This document shows positions 26,554 to 34,466 of a stretch of DNA of 64,000 nt, piece by piece. The stretch's first letter is position 1. Each line of letters starts with the position of its first letter. This stretch comes from Tropicibacter oceani (GTDB lineage Bacteria; Pseudomonadota; Alphaproteobacteria; Rhodobacterales; Rhodobacteraceae). The position numbers and the translations under genes were made by a program. Below the pieces are notes generated by a model. The model was given only the letters and a program-made list of their open reading frames with translations, was not told where the DNA came from and searched no databases. The stretch is from positions 3,286,001-3,350,000 of the forward strand of contig NZ_CP124616.1 of the NCBI RefSeq assembly GCF_029958925.1, written 5' to 3'.

Positions 26554-27293
26554 TTGCCGCACTGCCGATGTACGACCGGCCCGAATGCCGGGCCGCGAAT
26601 GATGCGCTTTGGGCACTGGTGCGCGCGCATCTGGGATACGGCCCGGACCAGCTGAACCGCACGGTCGGCCTCTGGGAGGGGTGGGAAGACCCCGACCTGG
26701 TCCTTGGCCAGACCTGCAACCTGCCCTACCGGCTACGGCTGAGCGGCAAGGTGCAGGTTGTCGGGCACCCCGACTACGACCTGCCGGGCTGTCCTGCGGG
26801 GTTTTACAACTCGGTCCTGGTGGCGCGCCGCGACGATGATCGCAGCCTGGCGCAGCTGCTGTCGGCGCGGGCCTTGATCAACCAGGATCACAGCCAGTCG
26901 GGCCATCTTGCGCTGTGGGATCACGCGCAGGCCATGGGGATCACGCCGAACATCACCGGGGAAAGCGGCGGGCAAGTGTTTTCCGCCGCGATGGTGGCCG
27001 ATGGCGCGGCCGATATCGCCTGCATCGACGCCCACAGCTGGCGGCTGATCCAGCGCCACGACGACCACGCCGATACCCTGCGGGAAATCGACCGCACGGT
27101 GCCGACCCCGGCGACCCCCTATATCTGCGGCGCGGCGCAGGATGTGGACGCGGTGCGCGCCGGCCTGAGCCATGCAATCGCCGCCTTGCCCGCCCAACAC
27201 CGCGCGGAGATCAACCTGAACGGGTTGGTGCAACTTCCGGCCCGCCTGATGCTGGACCTGCCGACCCCGGCGCATCTGTTGGCGACGGGCTGA
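26550..27293 (+). CDS. PhnD-like binding-protein homologue without signal peptide
   Basis: This is a PhnD/phosphonate-type periplasmic-fold protein (PF12974), 247 residues from the GTG at 26550. Seen in the sequence: MIAALPMYDRPECRAANDAL at the start, DPDLVLGQTCNLPYRLRL, VVGHPDYDLPGCPAGFYNS, ALINQDHSQSGHLALW, and FSAAMVADGAADIACIDAHSW. There is no hydrophobic leader, so it is predicted to stay in the cytoplasm. It has no permease or ATPase of its own type nearby; the following ABC genes are of amino acid type with their own binding protein. Role unknown; perhaps a sensor or enzyme of this fold. Confidence 0.8.
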   Translation: MIAALPMYDRPECRAANDALWALVRAHLGYGPDQLNRTVGLWEGWEDPDLVLGQTCNLPYRLRLSGKVQVVGHPDYDLPGCPAGFYNSVLVARRDDDRSLAQLLSARALINQDHSQSGHLALWDHAQAMGITPNITGESGGQVFSAAMVADGAADIACIDAHSWRLIQRHDDHADTLREIDRTVPTPATPYICGAAQDVDAVRAGLSHAIAALPAQHRAEINLNGLVQLPARLMLDLPTPAHLLATG

Positions 27294-27389
27294 CGCCCCG
27301 TCAAAAAGGGGCATTTGCCGATTGCCATTGCCCGCCTTTTCGCGCCATCCTGTGCCGCAATTCAGCCAACAGCGAAAAGGCAGCGGCCC

Positions 27390-28163
27390 GTGACCGACAT
27401 CCCCGTCATAGCAATCCGAAACCTGCACAAGGCCTATGGCAGTCTTGAGGTGCTCAAAGGGGTCGACATCACGGCGCACCAGGGCGAGGTCGTGTCGCTG
27501 ATCGGGTCCTCAGGGTCAGGGAAATCCACGCTGTTGCGCTGCTGCAACCTGCTTGAAGACAGCCAGCAGGGCGCGATCGAATTCAAGGGCGAGCCGGTGA
27601 AATGGCACGGCAAGGGCCTTTCCCGCCGCCCCGCCGATGGCAAGCAGGTGCTGCGCATCCGAACCAACCTGTCGATGGTCTTTCAGCAATTCAACCTGTG
27701 GGCCCACATGACCATCTTGCAAAACGTCATGGAGGCGCCGGTGACGGTCCTGGGCCGCGACCGGGCCGAGGTCGAGGACGCGGCGCGGCGCTATCTGGAC
27801 AAGGTCGGCATCGGCGACAAATGCGATGTCTTTCCGGCGCAGCTGTCGGGCGGCCAGCAGCAGCGCGCCGCCATCGCCCGCGCCCTGTGCATGGAGCCCG
27901 AGGCGCTGCTGTTCGACGAACCCACCAGCGCGCTGGACCCCGAGCTGGAACAAGAGGTGGTGCGCGTCATCAAGGCGCTGGCCGACGAAGGCCGCACCAT
28001 GCTGATCGTCACCCATGACATGAAGCTGGCCGCCGATGTCAGCGATCACGTGGTGTTCCTGCACCAGGGCCTGATCGAGGAAGAAGGCCCCCCCGGCACC
28101 CTGTTCGGGCAACCCCGATCGGAACGGCTGCGCGGATTCCTGTCCGCCACGATGCACGTTTGA
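27390..28163 (+). CDS. Polar amino acid-type ABC transporter ATPase
   Basis: This is the ATPase of an amino acid/polyamine importer (HisP/GlnQ-like), 257 residues. Walker A GSSGSGKST is at residues 39-47, the Q-loop VFQQFNLW near 98-104, signature LSGGQQQR at 152-159, Walker B ALLFDEPTSALD from 172, and switch His at 209 (IVTHDMKLA). The start is a GTG at 27390, where the conserved N-terminus begins. The extra loop around residues 68-92 is typical of HisP. It heads the transport part of the amine locus. Confidence 0.93.
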   Translation: MTDIPVIAIRNLHKAYGSLEVLKGVDITAHQGEVVSLIGSSGSGKSTLLRCCNLLEDSQQGAIEFKGEPVKWHGKGLSRRPADGKQVLRIRTNLSMVFQQFNLWAHMTILQNVMEAPVTVLGRDRAEVEDAARRYLDKVGIGDKCDVFPAQLSGGQQQRAAIARALCMEPEALLFDEPTSALDPELEQEVVRVIKALADEGRTMLIVTHDMKLAADVSDHVVFLHQGLIEEEGPPGTLFGQPRSERLRGFLSATMHV

Positions 28164-28168
28164 TCAAA
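28159..28168. promoter_or_regulatory. Palindromic operator candidate TTTGATCAAA (copy 1)
   Basis: TTTGATCAAA overlaps the stop of the ATPase gene and lies about 120 bases before the binding-protein gene. The same palindrome, extended to AATTTGATCAAATT, lies before the glutamine-synthetase gene at 30879. Confidence 0.5.
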
Positions 28169-28245
28169 TGCGCGGTTTGCAGGCGATATGACCCGACGCA
28201 ACGCTTGTAATCGCGCGCAAATCGCTTAACGCTGGGGCATCAAAC

Positions 28246-28275
28246 TTGCCCGTTCAAAGCGCAAGATACGATACT
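28246..28275 (+). promoter_or_regulatory. Possible promoter before the amino acid binding-protein gene
   Basis: TTGCCC at 28246 and GATACT at 28270 are 18 bases apart, just before the ribosome site AGGGAG. By-eye match only. Confidence 0.35.
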
Positions 28276-28290
28276 TTAGGGAGACTACCA

Positions 28291-29016
28291 ATGAACAAGC
28301 TGATCCTGGGAACCGCCGTTCTGGCCCTGAGCGCCGGCGCGGCGCTGGCCGAAAGCCATTCCGTTGTGCGCCTGGGCACCGAGGGCGCCTACCCTCCGTA
28401 CAACTTCATCAACGATGCCGGCGAAGTCGACGGCTTCGAGCGCGAGTTGGGCGATGAGCTGTGCACCCGCGCCGAGCTGACCTGCGAGTGGGTCACCAAC
28501 GAATGGGATTCGATCATCCCCAACCTGGTGTCGGGCAACTATGACGTCATCATCGCCGGCATGAGCATCACCGCCGAGCGTGACGAGGTCATCGACTTTA
28601 CCCAGAACTACACCCAGCCCGATCCCTCTGCCTACCTGGCGCTGGACGGGGCCGACGTGGACCTGACCGGCGGCGTGATCGCGGCGCAGGCCAGCACAAT
28701 CCAGGCCTCTTACGTGGCCGAATCCGGCGCGACGCTGGTGGAATTCGCATCGCCCGACGAAACCGTCGCCGCCGTGCGCAACGGCGAGGCGGACGCAGTC
28801 CTGGCGGACAAGGCCTATCTGGCGCCGATCGCGGACGAAGCGGCGGACCTGTCCTTTGTCGGCGAAGACGTGCTGATCGGTGGTGGCATCGGCCTGGGCC
28901 TGCGCGAAAGCGACGGCGAGCTGAAGGCCAAGTTCGACGCAGCCATCCAGTCGATGAAGGATGACGGCAGCCTGAACGCCCTGATCGCCAAATGGGAAGT
29001 GGGCGCCCAGTTCTGA
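28291..29016 (+). CDS. Polar amino acid-type substrate-binding protein
   Basis: This is the periplasmic binding protein of the transporter, 241 residues. The signal peptide is MNKLILGTAVLALSAGAALA, cleaved before ESHSV. The SBP_bac_3 fold (PF00497) is shown by RLGTEGAYPPYNF, the Cys-containing GDELCTRAELTCEW, and the ligand site IIAGMSITAERDEVIDFTQNY. AGGGAG precedes the start. It is separated from its ATPase gene by the palindrome and from the permease genes by a hairpin plus T-run. Confidence 0.93.
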   Translation: MNKLILGTAVLALSAGAALAESHSVVRLGTEGAYPPYNFINDAGEVDGFERELGDELCTRAELTCEWVTNEWDSIIPNLVSGNYDVIIAGMSITAERDEVIDFTQNYTQPDPSAYLALDGADVDLTGGVIAAQASTIQASYVAESGATLVEFASPDETVAAVRNGEADAVLADKAYLAPIADEAADLSFVGEDVLIGGGIGLGLRESDGELKAKFDAAIQSMKDDGSLNALIAKWEVGAQF

Positions 29017-29026
29017 ACCACGGGAG

Positions 29027-29055
29027 GGGCGGGGTAAAACCCCGCCCTGCTTTTT
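29027..29055 (+). terminator. Intra-operon terminator/attenuator after the binding-protein gene
   Basis: GGGCGGGGT-AAA-ACCCCGCCC is followed by TGCTTTTT, six bases before the permease start. It would reduce, not abolish, downstream transcription, giving more binding protein than permease, or act as a 3' stabilising hairpin. Confidence 0.75.
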
Positions 29056-29061
29056 CGCGCC

Positions 29062-29943
29062 ATGTTCGACTTTTGCACCGATCCCGCTGCCCTGTCCGGC
29101 CTGTCCTGGCTGTCGTGCTATCTGACGACCGGAAAACACCTGTCGATCTACTGGTCGGTGGGAACGGTATTGTTGTTGCTGGCGATCACGGCGCCTGTCG
29201 CGCTGTTGTTCGGGTTTGGCGGCGCCACGGCGGCGCGGGCGCATTTCGCGCCGCTTCGCTGGCTGGGGCGCGGCTATATCGCGCTGGTGCGCGGCGTTCC
29301 GGACATCGCCTTTTTCCTGTTCTTCGTGATTGCGCTGGACCAGGGCTTTGAATGGCTGCGCCACAAGGTCAAATGCCCCGACTGGGACCAGCCGGTCCGC
29401 CAGGGCAATGATTTCGTGGTCTGCGCCGAGGCAAAGCTGCCGCTGGGCAATGCCGCGCAATGGGTGCACGAAACCTATGGCTTTTTCCTGGCGGTCCTGA
29501 CCTTTGCCATCGTCTTTGGCGCCTTTGCGGCCAACGTGCTGTATGGCGCCATGCGCGCGGTGCCGCGCGCCCAGATGGAAACCGCCGAGGCCTATGGCAT
29601 GACCCCGCGCCAGTCGTTCTGGCGCATCCTGGTGCCGCAGATGTGGGTCTATGCCCTGCCCGGGCTGTCGAACCTGTGGATGGTGCTGATCAAGGCGACG
29701 CCGCTTTTGTTCCTGCTGGGGGTCGAGGATATCGTCTATTGGGCGCGCGAGCTGGGCGGCGCCAAGACCGCGCGGTTCACCGACTATCCGCACCCGGACT
29801 GGCGGATGTGGTATTTCCTGGCCTTGCTGGTGTTCTACCTGGGGTTCACGCGGGTGTCCGAGCTGGTGCTGGAGCGCATCATGAAGCGTCTGACACACGG
29901 CCAGGCGACGCTGGGCGGCGAAGCACAGAGGAAGGCGGCATGA
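29062..29943 (+). CDS. Amino acid-type ABC permease (HisQ-like)
   Basis: This is an inner-membrane permease of 293 residues. Membrane segments include residues about 32-52, 72-95, 135-155 and 195-215. The binding-protein-dependent transport motif EAYGMTPRQSFWRILVPQMW (EAA loop) contacts the ATPase. A loop of about 50 residues between segments (KCPDWDQPVRQGNDFVVCAE) carries two cysteines, likely periplasmic, and is longer than in HisQ. Expected to pair with the next permease. Confidence 0.9.
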   Translation: MFDFCTDPAALSGLSWLSCYLTTGKHLSIYWSVGTVLLLLAITAPVALLFGFGGATAARAHFAPLRWLGRGYIALVRGVPDIAFFLFFVIALDQGFEWLRHKVKCPDWDQPVRQGNDFVVCAEAKLPLGNAAQWVHETYGFFLAVLTFAIVFGAFAANVLYGAMRAVPRAQMETAEAYGMTPRQSFWRILVPQMWVYALPGLSNLWMVLIKATPLLFLLGVEDIVYWARELGGAKTARFTDYPHPDWRMWYFLALLVFYLGFTRVSELVLERIMKRLTHGQATLGGEAQRKAA

Positions 29944-29957
29944 TGGCGATGGCGCAC

Positions 29958-30022
29958 TGGGGGCTCTGCCCCCCGGCTCTGCGAGCCGCCCCCCGGGATA
30001 TTTTCGGCACAAAGAAACCGGG
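29958..30022 (-). repeat. Family A dispersed intergenic repeat, copy 5
   Basis: In this orientation it reads GGGGGCTCTGCCCCCCGGCT, a GC-rich middle, then GGGATATTTTCGGCACAAAG. It is the reverse complement of the family consensus. It lies between the two permease genes, ten bases before the second start. Confidence 0.75.
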
Positions 30023-30031
30023 AGCCGGGCA

Positions 30032-30838
30032 ATGAGCTGCTGGGAGACGATTGCCGATTATGGCCTGCGATCCATTGGGATCGGAGAGCGGCTTTTGCCG
30101 CGCGAGAATTTTACCCTGTGTCAGCAGGTCACGCTGATCGGGTCGGGGATGATCTGGAACATCTATTTTGGCCTGCTGGCGCTGGTATCGGGGTTTTTCC
30201 TGGCCACGGCGGCCGCGCTTGGCAAGGCGTCGGACCGGTTGGTGCTGCGCAAGCTGAGCGAATGGTTCATCTTTGTGTTTCGTGGCAGCCCGCTGTTCAT
30301 CCAGTTCTTCTTTGCCTATTTCCTGTTTCTCAGCCTCAAGGGGGTGTCGCCGATCTTTGACGTGTTCACCGCGGCCTGGCTGGGGGCCTTGATCGTGCTG
30401 TTCCTGAACACTGCCGCCTATAGCGGCGAGATTTTCTATGGCGCCTTGCAGTCGATCCCGCGCGGCGACCTGGAGGCGGCGGATGCCTATGGCTTTTCGG
30501 GCTGGGCCAAGTTTCGCAAGATCACCTGGCCGACCATGCTGCGGCTGGCCTGGCCGGCTTATACCAACGAGGCGATCTTTTTGTTCCATGCCACCACGCT
30601 GGTCTATTTCAGCGGCTTTCCGGCCTGGCGGCAGAAGGGCGACGCGCTGTATTACGCCAACTACTTTGCCGACAAGACCTTCAACCCCTTTGTGCCCTAT
30701 CCGATCCTGGCCGGGTTCTTCATCTTGCTGACCCTGACGGTCATCGGCTTTTTCGGAGTGGTAAACCGCCGTCTCAATCGCCATCTTCCACAAGAGGCGC
30801 GCCGCCGGATCAAGCTGAGGCCCACCATCCTGCGCTGA
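30032..30838 (+). CDS. Amino acid-type ABC permease (HisM-like)
   Basis: This is the second permease subunit, 268 residues with five to six membrane helices. The EAA motif is AADAYGFSGWAKFRKITWPT. The loop FVFRGSPLFIQFFFAYFLFL is the conserved first motif of HisM/ArtM-type proteins. A TCWETIADYGLRSIGIGE-like N-terminus (MSCWETIADYGLRSIGIGER) is less usual. It ends 92 bases before the GS gene and the palindrome copy 2. Confidence 0.9.
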   Translation: MSCWETIADYGLRSIGIGERLLPRENFTLCQQVTLIGSGMIWNIYFGLLALVSGFFLATAAALGKASDRLVLRKLSEWFIFVFRGSPLFIQFFFAYFLFLSLKGVSPIFDVFTAAWLGALIVLFLNTAAYSGEIFYGALQSIPRGDLEAADAYGFSGWAKFRKITWPTMLRLAWPAYTNEAIFLFHATTLVYFSGFPAWRQKGDALYYANYFADKTFNPFVPYPILAGFFILLTLTVIGFFGVVNRRLNRHLPQEARRRIKLRPTILR

Positions 30839-30878
30839 GCTTTCACGTCGCTTGCCAGAACAGGCGCGCGGCGTTACT

Positions 30879-30892
30879 AATTTGATCAAATT
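30879..30892. promoter_or_regulatory. Palindromic operator candidate AATTTGATCAAATT (copy 2)
   Basis: A perfect 14-base palindrome sits 38 bases before the first GS-like gene. Its core TTTGATCAAA matches the copy at 28159. No regulator gene lies in this locus. Confidence 0.55.
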
Positions 30893-30929
30893 ACCCTGAC
30901 CTTGACCCGATCACCTCGAGAGGCTTTCC

Positions 30930-32273
30930 ATGTCCGCACCTTCCACCTGGTTGCGCAAAAACCCCGCAGTGCGGACCATCCGCGTTGCTGCCTGTGACCT
31001 GAACGGGGTGGCGCGCGGCAAGCGCATCCCGTCGCGCTATGCCGAAAAGGCTGTCGAGGGCGGAACGCGCTTTCCGATGTCGGCGCTGAACCTGGACATC
31101 TGGGGCGAGGATATCGACGACAGCCCGCTGGTCTTCGAAACCGGGGACCGCGACGGGGTCTTGCTGCCAACGGAACGCGGCTTTGTGCCGATGCCCTGGC
31201 TGGATGCGCCCACCGCGCTGCTGCCGATCTGGATGTTCCACGAGGACGGCCGCCCCTTCGAGGGGGATCCGCGCCATGCGCTGGCCCGCGTCGTCGACCG
31301 TTACAAGGCCCATGGCCTGACGCCGGTGGTCGCGGTCGAGCTGGAGTTCTTTCTGATCGACGACAGCACCCGGAACCTGCAGGTTCCGGTCGCGCCGCGA
31401 TCGGGCAAGCGGCGCAAGGCGGCCGAGATCCTGTCGATCCGGGCGCTGGATGCCTTTGACGCCTTTTTCACCGACCTCTACGAGGCCTGCGAGGCGATGG
31501 ACATCCCGGCCGATACCGCGATTTCCGAGGCCGGTCTGGGACAGTTCGAAATCAACCTGATGCACCAGTCCGACGCGCTGTGCGCCGCCGACGACGCCTG
31601 GTTGTTCAAGATGCTGGTCAAGGGGCTGGCGCGGCGCCACGGCTTTGCGGCCTCGTTCATGGCGAAACCCTATGACGATTACGCCGGCAGCGGCATGCAT
31701 GCGCATTTCTCGGTGCTGGACGACAAGGGCAAGAACATCTTTGACGATGGCACCGAACGCGGCACCGATGCGCTGCTGCATGCGGTGGCCGGCTGCATGG
31801 ACGCGCTGCACGACAGCACGCTGATCTTTGCGCCGCACCAGAATTCCTATGACCGGCTGGTGCCCGATGCCCATGCCCCGACCGGGATCTGCTGGGCTTA
31901 TGAAAACCGCACCTCGGCGATCCGCATTCCTTCGGGCGCACCGGTGGCGCGGCGGATCGAGCACCGCGTGGCGGGCGGCGACGTGAACCCCTATCTGGCG
32001 GTGGCGGCCATGCTGGGTGCGGCCCTGAACGGCATCGAGGATGGCGTCATGCCGCCCGAACCGATCACCGGCAATTCCTATGCGCTGGACCTGCCGCAGA
32101 TCCCGACGGACTGGGCCTCGGCCATCGCGGCCTTTGAAAACAGCAAGATCATGCCGCGCATCTTCCCCGAATACCTGATCCGCAACCTGCTTTTGACCAA
32201 GAAACAGGAACTTCGCTACATGGCCGAGCTTTCCGGCCCCGAACAGATTGAAGTCTATCTCGATACGGTGTGA
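30930..32273 (+). CDS. Glutamine synthetase-family ligase (gamma-glutamyl amine type), first copy
   Basis: This is a GS-fold ATP-dependent ligase of 447 residues. GS motifs: LELEFFLID-like VVAVELEFFLI (Glu ligands), EAGLGQFEINL, AGSGMHAHFSVLD (His-x-His), and PNS-type HQNSYDRLVPD. The region SAIRIPSG and GGDVNPYLA matches gamma-glutamylputrescine synthetase-like proteins (PuuA/GlnA3) rather than true GlnA. It lacks the GlnA adenylylation tyrosine loop. With the transporter and oxidase in this locus, gamma-glutamylation of an imported amine is the most likely role; the exact amine is inferred. Confidence 0.85.
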   Translation: MSAPSTWLRKNPAVRTIRVAACDLNGVARGKRIPSRYAEKAVEGGTRFPMSALNLDIWGEDIDDSPLVFETGDRDGVLLPTERGFVPMPWLDAPTALLPIWMFHEDGRPFEGDPRHALARVVDRYKAHGLTPVVAVELEFFLIDDSTRNLQVPVAPRSGKRRKAAEILSIRALDAFDAFFTDLYEACEAMDIPADTAISEAGLGQFEINLMHQSDALCAADDAWLFKMLVKGLARRHGFAASFMAKPYDDYAGSGMHAHFSVLDDKGKNIFDDGTERGTDALLHAVAGCMDALHDSTLIFAPHQNSYDRLVPDAHAPTGICWAYENRTSAIRIPSGAPVARRIEHRVAGGDVNPYLAVAAMLGAALNGIEDGVMPPEPITGNSYALDLPQIPTDWASAIAAFENSKIMPRIFPEYLIRNLLLTKKQELRYMAELSGPEQIEVYLDTV

Positions 32274-32315
32274 CCTGAACGGACACACCCACCTTTTCAC
32301 GACCAACGGTGCCCC

Positions 32316-32999
32316 ATGAAAATCGGTATCCTGCAAACCGGCCTGACCCCTGACACCCTTCTGGACAAGCACGGGACCTATCCCGACATGTTCGAACGCC
32401 TGCTGGCCGATCAGGGGTTCGACTTTGACCGCTGGTCGGTGGTCGATGGCGAATTCCCCGAAGGCCCCGAGGCGGCGGATGGCTGGCTGATCACCGGATC
32501 GCGCCACGGGGCCTATGAGGACCTGCCCTGGATTCCCCGCCTCGAAGAGCTGATCCGCCAGATCGTCGCGGCGGACCGGCCGCTGATCGGGGTCTGCTTT
32601 GGCCATCAGATCATGGCGCAGGCCCTGGGCGGCAAGGTCGAGAAATACAAGGGCGGCTGGGCGGTTGGCCCGCAGGTCTATGATTTCCCCGAAGGCCCCC
32701 GCACCATTCAGGCCTGGCACCAGGATCAGGTGACGCAACTGCCCGAAGGCGCCGAGGTCGTGGCTTCGAACGATTTTTGCCCCTACGCGGCGCTGGTCTA
32801 TCCGGGCAAGGCCTATAGCCTGCAACCGCATCCCGAATACGGTGACGATTTCATCCAGGGCCTGATCGAGACGCGCGGGCGCGGTGTCGTGCCCGATGAC
32901 CAGCTGGACGCCGCCATGGCCCGAATGGGCACGCCGCTGAACAGCGCCGATATCGCCCGCCAATTCGCGCGGTTCTTCCGCGAAAGGAGCCTGTCATGA
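32316..32999 (+). CDS. Class I glutamine amidotransferase-family protein
   Basis: This 227-residue protein has the class I amidotransferase fold: nucleophile Cys in LIGVCFGHQIMAQAL, His and Glu in SLQPHPEYGDD. The start is MKIGILQTGLTPDTLLDKHG. It is single-domain, without a synthetase partner. Between two GS-like ligases it would plausibly hydrolyse the gamma-glutamyl bond or a glutamine by-product, as PuuD does, but it is closer in motif to GuaA-type domains than to PuuD. Its stop overlaps the next start in ATGA. Confidence 0.85.
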   Translation: MKIGILQTGLTPDTLLDKHGTYPDMFERLLADQGFDFDRWSVVDGEFPEGPEAADGWLITGSRHGAYEDLPWIPRLEELIRQIVAADRPLIGVCFGHQIMAQALGGKVEKYKGGWAVGPQVYDFPEGPRTIQAWHQDQVTQLPEGAEVVASNDFCPYAALVYPGKAYSLQPHPEYGDDFIQGLIETRGRGVVPDDQLDAAMARMGTPLNSADIARQFARFFRERSLS

Positions 33000-34360
33000 G
33001 CGACGATCTATTGGAAAAACTGCCCAAGGCCGCGCAGGAATACCTTGAGGGGCGCCGCCTGGACGAAGTCGAATGCATCATCTCGGATTTCCCCGGCATT
33101 GCGCGGGGCAAGGCGGTGCCGGCCTCGAAATTCGAACGCCAGGCTTATTTCCACCTGCCCGATTCGATCTTTTTCCAGACCATCACCGGCGATTGGAGCG
33201 AGGAAGCCGCCGAGGACGTCGGGTTCCTGGAACGCGACATGATCCTGCGCCCCGACATGAGCACCGCCACCGCGGCGCCCTGGACCGGGGACTGGACGCT
33301 TCAGGTGATCCACGACGCCTTTGACCGCAAGGGCAAGCCGATCCCGTTTTCGCCGCGCAACGTGCTCAAACGCGTCGTGTCGCTGTACGAGGCGCAGGGC
33401 TGGAAACCGGTGGTCGCGCCGGAAATGGAGTTTTTCCTGGTGGCGCGCAACCTGGACCCGGCCAAGGAGATCGAGCCGATGATGGGCCGCTCGGGCCGCC
33501 CGGCGGCGGCGCGTCAGGCCTATTCGATGACGGCGGTGGACGAATTCGGGCCGGTCATCGACGACATCTATGATTTCGCCGAAGCGCAGGGCTTTGAGAT
33601 CGACGGCATCACCCAGGAGGGCGGCGCGGGGCAGCTGGAAATCAACCTGCGGCACGGCGATCCGGTCAAGCTGGCGGACGAGGTGTTCTATTTCAAACGC
33701 CTGATCCGCGAGGCGGCGCTGCGCCACAACTGTTTTGCCACCTTCATGGCCAAACCCATCGCCGACGAACCCGGCAGCGCCATGCACATCCACCACTCGA
33801 TCCTGGATATCGAGACCGGGCAGAACATCTTTGTCGGACCGCAGGGCGGGGAAACCGACGCCTTTTACCACTTTATCGGGGGGCTGCAGGAATACCTGCC
33901 GTCGGCCATCGCAGTGCTGGCGCCCTATGTGAATTCCTACCGGCGCTACGTCAAGGACCACGCCGCGCCGATCAACCTGGAATGGGGGCGCGACAACCGT
34001 ACCACCGGGATCCGCATCCCGATTTCCGACCCCAACGCACGCCGGGTGGAAAACCGCCTGGCGGGGATGGACTGCAACCCCTACCTGGGAATCGCGGCTT
34101 CGCTGGCCTGCGGCTATCTGGGACTGATGGAGGAACGCCGCCCATCCAAGCAGTTGCGCGGCGATGCCTACGAGGGCGAGGGCGACATCCCGCAGGTGCT
34201 GGGCCAGGCGCTGGAGATGTTCGAAGAGGCCACCGCCCTGCACGAGGTGCTGGGGAAGGAATTCGCCAAGGTCTATATCGGGGTGAAGCGGTCGGAATAC
34301 GAGGAATTTCTGCAGGTGATCAGCCCCTGGGAGCGTGAGCACCTGCTGATGAACGTCTAG
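32996..34360 (+). CDS. Glutamine synthetase-family ligase, second copy
   Basis: This is a second GS-fold ligase, 454 residues, clearly different from the first. Motifs: VVAPEMEFFLVA, TQEGGAGQLEINL, GSAMHIHHSILD, RDNRTTGIRIP. It starts MSDDLLEKLPKAAQEYLEG and shares the ATGA overlap with the amidotransferase, so the two are translated together. PuuA-like like its neighbour. The two copies may act on different amines or form a mixed enzyme. Confidence 0.85.
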   Translation: MSDDLLEKLPKAAQEYLEGRRLDEVECIISDFPGIARGKAVPASKFERQAYFHLPDSIFFQTITGDWSEEAAEDVGFLERDMILRPDMSTATAAPWTGDWTLQVIHDAFDRKGKPIPFSPRNVLKRVVSLYEAQGWKPVVAPEMEFFLVARNLDPAKEIEPMMGRSGRPAAARQAYSMTAVDEFGPVIDDIYDFAEAQGFEIDGITQEGGAGQLEINLRHGDPVKLADEVFYFKRLIREAALRHNCFATFMAKPIADEPGSAMHIHHSILDIETGQNIFVGPQGGETDAFYHFIGGLQEYLPSAIAVLAPYVNSYRRYVKDHAAPINLEWGRDNRTTGIRIPISDPNARRVENRLAGMDCNPYLGIAASLACGYLGLMEERRPSKQLRGDAYEGEGDIPQVLGQALEMFEEATALHEVLGKEFAKVYIGVKRSEYEEFLQVISPWEREHLLMNV

Positions 34361-34408
34361 GCCTGATGCCCACCCGGGCCGGTGCGGCTGGACCCGGGGT
34401 GTCGTTCC

Positions 34409-34453
34409 TGGGGCTCTGCCCCAGACCCCGGGATATTTCGGGCAACTGGAAGC
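34409..34453 (-). repeat. Family A dispersed intergenic repeat, copy 6
   Basis: TGGGGCTCTGCCCCAGACCC followed by CGGGATATTTCGGGCAACTG is the reverse-complement form. It lies between the second GS gene and the oxidase gene, ending 14 bases before the start. Confidence 0.75.
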
Positions 34454-34466
34454 GAAAGGCCCTGCC

